From assembly GCA_021647765.1 (NCBI GenBank), contig JAKIUD010000029.1, forward strand, positions 1 to 39,119: 39,119 bases of DNA, given 5' to 3'. Below are positions 33,401-39,119 of this stretch, piece by piece; positions within the stretch are counted from its first letter, which is position 1; each line of letters starts with the position of its first letter. A program made the translations under genes and the position numbers. A model generated the notes under the pieces. That model did no database searches. It was not told where the DNA came from and saw only the letters and a list, made by a program, of their open reading frames with translations. The stretch is from Desulfuromusa sp. Its GTDB lineage: Bacteria; Desulfobacterota; Desulfuromonadia; Desulfuromonadales; Geopsychrobacteraceae.

Positions 33401-35914
33401 CTATTCTTTCGGGGCCAGCTCTTCCAGTTCCACATACATCCTTAGTTTACCGTACAAACCGACATATCGGCTATCAACAGCTCCTCCATTATCAAACACC
33501 ACATGAAGATCTTCCCATAAATCGTCCGCCCTGGGTGCCGGCGCGCCATTATCCCGGTCAAGGACATCAGCAACAGGGATAGACCCATTGCCCCGCAAAT
33601 TCCGTAAATGGTAATAATCCGCTCTTGTCTGCTTCAGACCAACAATTTTGTAGTCATCAGGAGCGGTATATACCAGGATCCTTTTTTTGCCGCCGATTCT
33701 GGTGTGGTCGGGCTTGTCTTCATGGAGCAAAAGTTTTTGATGCAGGTAAATCCTCTGTTGATCAGGTGTGATTTCCAGATCAGTATTGATATTGACATCA
33801 ATATGACCGGATGAATCTACCTGGTCATCCCCGCTGATATGCGGCCAGCCGAACAAGGGGCCAACCTGAGCATTCCACATTGTCTGGTTCGGTTTTTTGT
33901 CGCGAAAATCATGGGGAAACTCGACAGACACCTTGACAAATTCACTGGAGGGAGCATAGCCGGAAACTTCTTTATAACTATTGATGTTACTGTTCAACTG
34001 GGACAAGAGAGCCTGGTTGAAGGGATTGCCCTGCAGGCTGCCAATATCGTTGCCAATGGATCTGAGTTTTGGATTAACTGTTCCGGTTAACAGGTTCTGG
34101 ACCGCATCTCTATCCTTGGTAGAAAACTTTTCGCTGTTCTTGGTTACATAGAGAAGATTGTTTTTCATCCTTTTTATCTTGCGCTTATAATAGCTCAACT
34201 GTGCGAGCAGATTTTTGGCAGGAGTCAGGTTGAGTTTGTCTGTCCCCCCTGCAGCTTGAATGAATTCAGGCAGATTACTGTATTTGATCAAGGTATACCG
34301 TACTACGCCGCCACCGAGGTTTTGGGGTGTTGATATATTGGCAAAATCATAGGCAAGCTGTTGAAAATTCTTGGCCACATCTTTTAATTCCCCAACATTG
34401 CCGGGAGTCGTCAACACCGCACCATAGCTATGCAGCTCACATTGTTGATCGACACTCTCCATTTTTGATTTATTCGTCCGTTCATAGCCAACCTTTGCCT
34501 TAAATCCCCATCCTCCAGCCGATGCTTTTGTATCAAATTTGTACTGTTCTTCTTTCTTAAACAAATCATAGGAAATTGTCCCTTTGAACCCAGCCCCATA
34601 CTGAATGGCATAGATGAAAGAATCTCCATAGTTACGATAAAATTCATCCACGCCCTTGGTTTTCAGAACGCTCAGTGCCGTATCATTGAGCCTTAATTCA
34701 GTCAGGGTCGGATATCTGAGATATGTCTCGATATCGGCGTAAGCCGCATAGGTTTCGGTAAATCTGCTGTTGCTGTTGCTTTCCTCATACTTTGTGCTGG
34801 AGCTTGCGGAAAATCCCATGTAACTTCCGGATACATCAATCGAGAGCCCGAGGGCGTCATAATATTCTTCACTGTTTTTGACATAATGACTGGCGGAATG
34901 ACTGTTGAAAGCCCTCAATTGCTTGATTGCTGACGGTGGAATTTCAGCCAGTGCCGGAAATTTTGGATAACCGGACAGAGAATCATACCCCCGGCCGATT
35001 TCCGCAGCCTGAGAAACATTCTCGCCAACATTAAAATCAAACATCGGACTTTCATACGGGGAAAGCATCCTTTTGGCAGAACTCGGCAAGCTCGCCCTTT
35101 TTTCCAAAACTTCGCGAGCAAGCCCTATGTTAATTGGTCTGTTGCCCTGTATTTGCAGTTGTTTTATCAATTGAACAGCAGACTTGTTTTCTGATATTTT
35201 TCCTGACTGTGTGTAATTGCCTGTAACAGCATTCTTGCTTCCGCCGGATTTTACCCTGTACACACTGTTTGCCCAATCACCTCCGCAGGTCTCTTTTTTG
35301 TTTCCGGCACAGGGCATATTACAGTTGTCCGCCTTGCCGAGGCGGCCGTAGGTGTTACCACAGAAACAGTATTGGCTGTATTGCAGACCGGCATAGGAAA
35401 ACCCCTTCCACTGACAGGTATCCATGCACAGCTGCTTTGTCATATCGGGAGAATGGAACGAATATCCAGAGAGATCGCGTTGTTTTTGATCCCGGAAGCA
35501 GCCAAGGTAGGAAGTCTCGCCTCCGGCCGAAACCGAGCTCCCGACCACAGCAGGAACTGTATGTATATCCGGCAGGAGGACTGCGGCTCCCAGAACCGTA
35601 CCGGTATTTCCTGACTGTTGTTTTGGCGGTGTTTTTGTTATTTTTTTATCAAGATAGGCCTGTCTTTTTGCGTTTCCATCAGTGGCGAAATTTTCCGGCA
35701 CAGCCATGCACCATGTGTAATGACCGTTTCTGTCGTTGCTCCAGACAGGAGGAACGATTCCCGGCAGGTTGTACTGTTTGCCAAGATTGTACTGCCTGAT
35801 GGCGGTATCTGCGTAATTTTCACAAAATTGCTTCTTATCGGCGCCAATAGCCTGAAAGCAAAACATGACCGCAAGAGCAAAGAAGCAAACTGAAACAGAT
35901 GCTGTCTTTTTCAT
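33401..35914 (-). CDS. Secreted WSC-domain protein with MACPF-like (pore-forming) region
   Basis: About 837 residues from ATG 35914, chosen because GGAGG (35920-35924) lies five bases upstream. A Sec signal peptide (1-25, ...CFQAIGA) is followed by a small Cys-containing domain (C31...W68-C69), a linker, and a WSC carbohydrate-binding domain at ~136-221 (YLGCFRD, CMDTCQWKGFSYAGLQ, YCFCGNTYG, CAGNKKETCGG). Residues ~290-560 look like a MACPF/perforin fold: GLSIDVSGSYMGFSASSSTKY, then YGDSFIYAIQYGAG at 429-442, which resembles the Y-G-T-H-F/Y...GG signature. A C-terminal beta-rich region follows. Secretion and WSC are clear; MACPF is a motif-based inference. It may share a transcript with the PEP-CTERM gene 90 bp upstream. 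Confidence 0.75.
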   Translation of the reverse strand: MKKTASVSVCFFALAVMFCFQAIGADKKQFCENYADTAIRQYNLGKQYNLPGIVPPVWSNDRNGHYTWCMAVPENFATDGNAKRQAYLDKKITKTPPKQQSGNTGTVLGAAVLLPDIHTVPAVVGSSVSAGGETSYLGCFRDQKQRDLSGYSFHSPDMTKQLCMDTCQWKGFSYAGLQYSQYCFCGNTYGRLGKADNCNMPCAGNKKETCGGDWANSVYRVKSGGSKNAVTGNYTQSGKISENKSAVQLIKQLQIQGNRPINIGLAREVLEKRASLPSSAKRMLSPYESPMFDFNVGENVSQAAEIGRGYDSLSGYPKFPALAEIPPSAIKQLRAFNSHSASHYVKNSEEYYDALGLSIDVSGSYMGFSASSSTKYEESNSNSRFTETYAAYADIETYLRYPTLTELRLNDTALSVLKTKGVDEFYRNYGDSFIYAIQYGAGFKGTISYDLFKKEEQYKFDTKASAGGWGFKAKVGYERTNKSKMESVDQQCELHSYGAVLTTPGNVGELKDVAKNFQQLAYDFANISTPQNLGGGVVRYTLIKYSNLPEFIQAAGGTDKLNLTPAKNLLAQLSYYKRKIKRMKNNLLYVTKNSEKFSTKDRDAVQNLLTGTVNPKLRSIGNDIGSLQGNPFNQALLSQLNSNINSYKEVSGYAPSSEFVKVSVEFPHDFRDKKPNQTMWNAQVGPLFGWPHISGDDQVDSSGHIDVNINTDLEITPDQQRIYLHQKLLLHEDKPDHTRIGGKKRILVYTAPDDYKIVGLKQTRADYYHLRNLRGNGSIPVADVLDRDNGAPAPRADDLWEDLHVVFDNGGAVDSRYVGLYGKLRMYVELEELAPKE

Positions 35915-35919
35915 GATAT

Positions 35920-35924
35920 CCTCC
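35920..35924 (-). promoter_or_regulatory. Ribosome binding site deciding the WSC/MACPF-like start
   Basis: GGAGG lies inside the extended frame (after an upstream ATG at 35926) and five bases before ATG 35914, so translation should start at 35914 with MKKTASVSV. Confidence 0.75.
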
Positions 35925-36004
35925 ATTTTTTTAATTTTGGTTCAAAAAAATATTTCACCTGTTTCAGGAATTCTGACGGATTTTTTTCCTTCGCTTCCCT
36001 GCAG

Positions 36005-36646
36005 CTATTCCTGCTCGGCACTGCCGGTCAGGACCGGTGTGGTCTTCATATTTATCCGCTGTTTTTTCCTATATCCTGCGAGACCAACCAGACCGGTTCC
36101 GAACAACAGCAAGGTGGCAGGTTCCGGTGTCGGGATTGGGCCTGGAATGTTATCAAAATAATCAACATGATAGGTGAAGTTATCAGCCGACAAAGTATCA
36201 ATGGTCAGTGTCATGGCAGCAATGGTTGATCCCTGGAAATCCGGATTGGTAAAACCGGTACCGGTCAACACACTGCTTTCAGAAAATCCTTGCGACAATA
36301 CATCTGCTGAATTTGAAAATGTCTCTCCAAGCAAATTATCACTGCCATTTATCAGATAGGCAACCGCTGTTGAGAAATCAGTCGTTGCAGGATTGGCATC
36401 GTAGGTCAGAACAGGAGCTCCCCCGCCAGATAAATCAATCATTATTGTGCCAAAAGGGAAAACCGCTGAAGGGTCTGGAGCATCTGGAACACTGTCTAAA
36501 CTATAAAACGGGGTGAATGAAAAGGAAGTTGTCACAAAGTTTAGTGTCCGGCTGTGGTTGCCGATAAGCGTTGCCCGACATACCCCTGTCGTCATGACAA
36601 AAATAAATAAACTACCAGTGACAGCCATAAAGATTTTCTTTTTCAT
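36005..36646 (-). CDS. PEP-CTERM sorting-domain protein
   Basis: About 213 residues from ATG 36646, with GGGAG upstream; in-frame codons to 36703 are probably untranslated. It has a signal peptide (MKKKIFMAVTGSLFIFVMTT...) and a Ser/Thr/Asp-rich beta-type mature region (FSFTPFYSL, IMIDLSGGGAPVLTYD, TLTIDTLSADNFTYHVDYF). The C-terminal sorting signal is PTPEPATLLLFGTGLVGLAGYRKK, followed by an unusual 17-residue extension (INMKTTPVLTGSAEQE). Exosortase would cleave near the PEP motif. The C-terminal extension after the basic anchor is atypical. Divergent from the second STAND regulator and upstream of the WSC/MACPF-like gene. Mature function unknown. No exosortase gene is in the window. Confidence 0.88.
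   Translation of the reverse strand: MKKKIFMAVTGSLFIFVMTTGVCRATLIGNHSRTLNFVTTSFSFTPFYSLDSVPDAPDPSAVFPFGTIMIDLSGGGAPVLTYDANPATTDFSTAVAYLINGSDNLLGETFSNSADVLSQGFSESSVLTGTGFTNPDFQGSTIAAMTLTIDTLSADNFTYHVDYFDNIPGPIPTPEPATLLLFGTGLVGLAGYRKKQRINMKTTPVLTGSAEQE
36062..36128. repeat. PEP-CTERM coding repeat, copy 2
   Basis: Pairs with copy 1 at 29233-29300; 56 of 60 aligned bases are identical across the sorting-signal coding segment. Confidence 0.8.
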
Positions 36647-36744
36647 TGTATTATCTCCCTGCTCTGAATGTTGTTCTTGCCCCCGGCAACATGCTGTTGA
36701 CAACCACCGACTATCCCGCCGTAATCTTCCAACATTTATTTAAC

Positions 36745-36807
36745 TGTACCACCCTCCAGGGTACATATGAGGTACAGATTGAGGAAAAAATAAAGATTTG
36801 GTATTGT
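36745..36807 (+). promoter_or_regulatory. Promoter/operator region with GGTACA boxes, copy 2
   Basis: TGTACC (36745-36750, inverted), GGTACA (36760-36765) and GGTACA (36771-36776) are spaced as in copy 1, with the direct repeats 11 bases apart. TTGAGG (36779-36784), a 17-base spacer and TATTGT (36802-36807) follow. TAAAGATTTG and GGTACAGATT are identical between copies. The promoter points to the second STAND regulator; the inverted box faces the PEP-CTERM gene. Confidence 0.6.
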
Positions 36808-36945
36808 TTATTTCAAAGGGATGCAACGTGTCCACTCGCTGCAATTCCATGTAAAAGGTGGTCGGGTCCGGTTGATATTGTAAACAGGGCCATTACCCAC
36901 TTCACCACCCGCAGGGAGGACTCCTGTAATGAAGGAACGTACAAT

Positions 36946-39119
36946 ATGACAAAGGATGAGCTCAAGCTTGTGCGCAGTTCCGCCTCTTCCACTCCGGAAG
37001 CTCCTCTGCTTTCGGCTAAAGTACAGATCCCCAAAAACGGCGGGAGGGTATTTCCGCGTAAGCGCCTTCTCCGACTGGTGGCCGACTTTCTCAAACAGGG
37101 CCATCTCTGGATACATGGTCCACCCGGCTCCGGAAAAACTGTACTGGCGGCAAATTACGGCGACCAGATCTCCATACCTGTCGCCTGGTATGAACTTGAT
37201 CCGCTTGATGCCGATATCGTCTCGTTTTTTTCCACCTTTCCCCAGGCGTTTTCTTGCTGCCGTCCCGGCAGAACCAGCATAGGGGAACTTCCGCGATTAC
37301 AGCCGGAAGACATGCCCGCGCTTCCTGTTTTTTCCCGAAAATTTTTCCGTAAACTCTTCAGCTTTTTCCCTGAAAAATGGACCCTCATCCTGGACAATTT
37401 CCAGGAAATCCCGGAAAAATCTCCACTTGTCCCTTTACTGGTTATCTGTCTGCAGGAACTCCCTGTCCACTGTCGGGCCATTATCCTCAGTCGAAAACCA
37501 TCACCGGCATGTTTTGCCCGGTTGCGGATTGAAGGTCATGTTCAGGAAATGAATCCGGAAGTCCTGCGTTTTACTCCTGCTGAAATAAGCGAGGTCATGA
37601 CCCTGCACGGCATCACCGGGGAACAGGAAAACTGTATCAGGTATCTTGAAAAAACCACGGCGGGATGGGCTGCCGGCCTGACCCTGCTGCTCAGAGAACA
37701 GAACAGGAAAGTCTGCGACCGGAACCCTGGAAACGAGCTGGACCGCCAGGAGCTCTTTGATTATTTTGCAGGCGTCATTTTTACAGGCCTTGATAAAGAG
37801 GAGAAAAACCGGCTGATGCTGGCCTCCCTGCTGCCTGAAATCCAGCCTGAACTCCTAAATCGGTTACAACCGGATGAAGCAGGCGGAGAATACTTTCTTC
37901 GCTTAAGTCGAGAGAATTTTTTTACATATAAGCTGGATAATCAGGGAAAGCTTTTTCAATTTCACCCCCTGTTCAAAGAATTTTTACGGCGGAAGGCCCA
38001 TGACAACATGCCCGCCGCCACCCGTACCCGATTGCTGGAAAAAGCCGCTGATTATCTCCTTGCTGAAAACCGCTTCTCCGAGGCGATTGAGCTGCTCATC
38101 CAGGCGGAGAGCTGGCCCCGGACCCTGGACCTTATCCGGCAGACCGGGAAGATCATGCTTGACCAGGGCAGGTTCAAGACCCTTCTCCGCTGGCGGCAGG
38201 CTCTGCCCAGGGAGATCGTGCAGGCAGATCCCTGGCTTCTCTTTTTTTTCGGAGTAGCAACCACGGCCTTTGACCCTCTCCAGGCCATTGAAATCCTGAA
38301 ATCAAGTTTTTCCCTTTTTCAGCGGCAGTCCAACAACACCGGGGCAATACTGGCCTGCTGCTCGCTGACAAATTCAATTATCAACCATCTTTCGGAACTG
38401 CCCGCCCTTGATCCCTGGCTGGATTTTCTTGAAGAACAGCTTGATCCCCGAACCTTCCTCAATGACGGTTCCTTTGAAAACGACTCCATTGCCAGCGCCG
38501 TTGCCCGGGCATTCGTGTTGCGCCGTCCGGCCCATCCCGATCTGGAACTCTGGCTGGCTCACGTGGTCGACCGGGGCGGCATGCACCCGGCCCTTATAAC
38601 CCATTACCTGTGGACAGGACGCTTTCCCGAGGCCCGGGCCGCCCTGGATAACATCTATGCCCATATCGACCAAGTCGGCTCGAAACTGCTGCTGTCCGCC
38701 ATCAAGGCCATGGAGGTCCAATATTACCTGATTATGTGTGATGCGGATAAATGTATCCGTGTTATCGAAGAATCACGAAACATGAAGAAAAAAACCGGAA
38801 TCCGGGTCTGGGAGGTTCATTTTTTTATTCTTGGCGCCGGCTGCCTGCTCAACTGCGGCAGACGGAAAGAGGCTGCCGGGTATCTGCAATTAATGGAGGA
38901 GAATATCGGCCGGGCCAGACTGCTTGAGCGCAGCTATTACCACGTGGTCAAAACCCTGGAGGCCCTGCTTGATGAAGATCTGCCGGCTGCAGACCGCCAC
39001 CAGTGTTCTGCTCTTGATATGGCGGAAAAAATCGGTATGCCGTCCTATTCAATCTGGTGCTGGTATGGCTCGGCCCTGGTCGCTGTTTTTCAGGGAGATT
39101 ACGAAGAAGCTCGTTCCCG
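36946..39119 (+). CDS. STAND-type ATPase/TPR transcriptional regulator, paralogue 2 (3' end beyond window)
   Basis: 724 codons are visible and the frame is open to the window edge. Start ATG 36946 (AAGGA upstream) is chosen because MTKDELKLV lines up with MDKVRLTLV of the first copy; the frame is in fact open upstream to 36607. Walker A is GPPGSGKT at 58-65, Walker B is LILDNFQEIPE, and TTAGWAAGLTLLLRE and TPR-like repeats follow. By eye about 60% of residues match the first regulator in the ATPase and about 80% in the repeat region (DPWLDFLEEQLDPRTF, GGMHPALITHYLWTGRFPEA). The DNA-binding SARP-like end is expected past the edge. Divergent from the second PEP-CTERM gene. Same family and presumably same type of ligand as the first copy. 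Confidence 0.87.
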   Translation, partial: MTKDELKLVRSSASSTPEAPLLSAKVQIPKNGGRVFPRKRLLRLVADFLKQGHLWIHGPPGSGKTVLAANYGDQISIPVAWYELDPLDADIVSFFSTFPQAFSCCRPGRTSIGELPRLQPEDMPALPVFSRKFFRKLFSFFPEKWTLILDNFQEIPEKSPLVPLLVICLQELPVHCRAIILSRKPSPACFARLRIEGHVQEMNPEVLRFTPAEISEVMTLHGITGEQENCIRYLEKTTAGWAAGLTLLLREQNRKVCDRNPGNELDRQELFDYFAGVIFTGLDKEEKNRLMLASLLPEIQPELLNRLQPDEAGGEYFLRLSRENFFTYKLDNQGKLFQFHPLFKEFLRRKAHDNMPAATRTRLLEKAADYLLAENRFSEAIELLIQAESWPRTLDLIRQTGKIMLDQGRFKTLLRWRQALPREIVQADPWLLFFFGVATTAFDPLQAIEILKSSFSLFQRQSNNTGAILACCSLTNSIINHLSELPALDPWLDFLEEQLDPRTFLNDGSFENDSIASAVARAFVLRRPAHPDLELWLAHVVDRGGMHPALITHYLWTGRFPEARAALDNIYAHIDQVGSKLLLSAIKAMEVQYYLIMCDADKCIRVIEESRNMKKKTGIRVWEVHFFILGAGCLLNCGRRKEAAGYLQLMEENIGRARLLERSYYHVVKTLEALLDEDLPAADRHQCSALDMAEKIGMPSYSIWCWYGSALVAVFQGDYEEARS

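Overview
The window reads as chromosome of a Gram-negative, probably anaerobic bacterium. The best guess is the Desulfuromonadota / former Deltaproteobacteria. The evidence is an indolepyruvate:ferredoxin oxidoreductase pair, a sigma-54 activator, lipoproteins, an outer-membrane barrel protein, periplasmic methionine sulfoxide reductases and PEP-CTERM sorting signals. No rRNA, tRNA, CRISPR array or intact insertion sequence was seen.

Region 1 (1-9.7 kb): the tail of an NtrC-family response regulator meets, tail to tail, a minus-strand block. That block is a SWIM/SNF2 helicase followed by a complete Wadjet/MksBEF-like operon (kleisin JetA, MksE-like JetB, SMC-like ATPase JetC, Toprim JetD), a plasmid- and DNA-defence condensin.

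Region 2 (9.9-20.7 kb): housekeeping and accessory genes. A minus-strand operon encodes a DinG-like helicase fused to a RadC-type JAB domain, a GDSL lipoprotein and RadC. Then come a SPOR-NlpC/P60 lipoprotein, a membrane metallophosphoesterase, a small unknown protein with UspA, and an EamA transporter. A three-gene cassette (nucleotidyltransferase, PLP enzyme, CDP-alcohol phosphatidyltransferase) looks like a pathway for a phospholipid head group. It is preceded by a leader with competing inverted repeats.

Region 3 (20.7-28.5 kb): a repeat-bearing gap with a dehydrogenase remnant, an AraC/DJ-1 regulator, an orphan LivH permease, a hairpin-like repeat element, IorA-IorB, an outer-membrane barrel protein, and secreted MsrB-MsrA.

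Region 4 (28.6-39.1 kb): a visibly different, partly more GC-rich accessory region. It begins at a scar where an AAA ATPase and a secreted protein are both truncated. It then carries two copies of one arrangement: a minus-strand PEP-CTERM gene divergent from a large plus-strand STAND-ATPase/TPR/SARP-like regulator. The two copies share a nearly superimposable promoter with GGTACA boxes. The first PEP-CTERM gene is frameshifted. The second is followed by a secreted WSC-domain protein with a MACPF-like (pore-forming) segment. The second regulator runs off the window end. This duplicated regulator/surface-protein module is the most likely undescribed system here.
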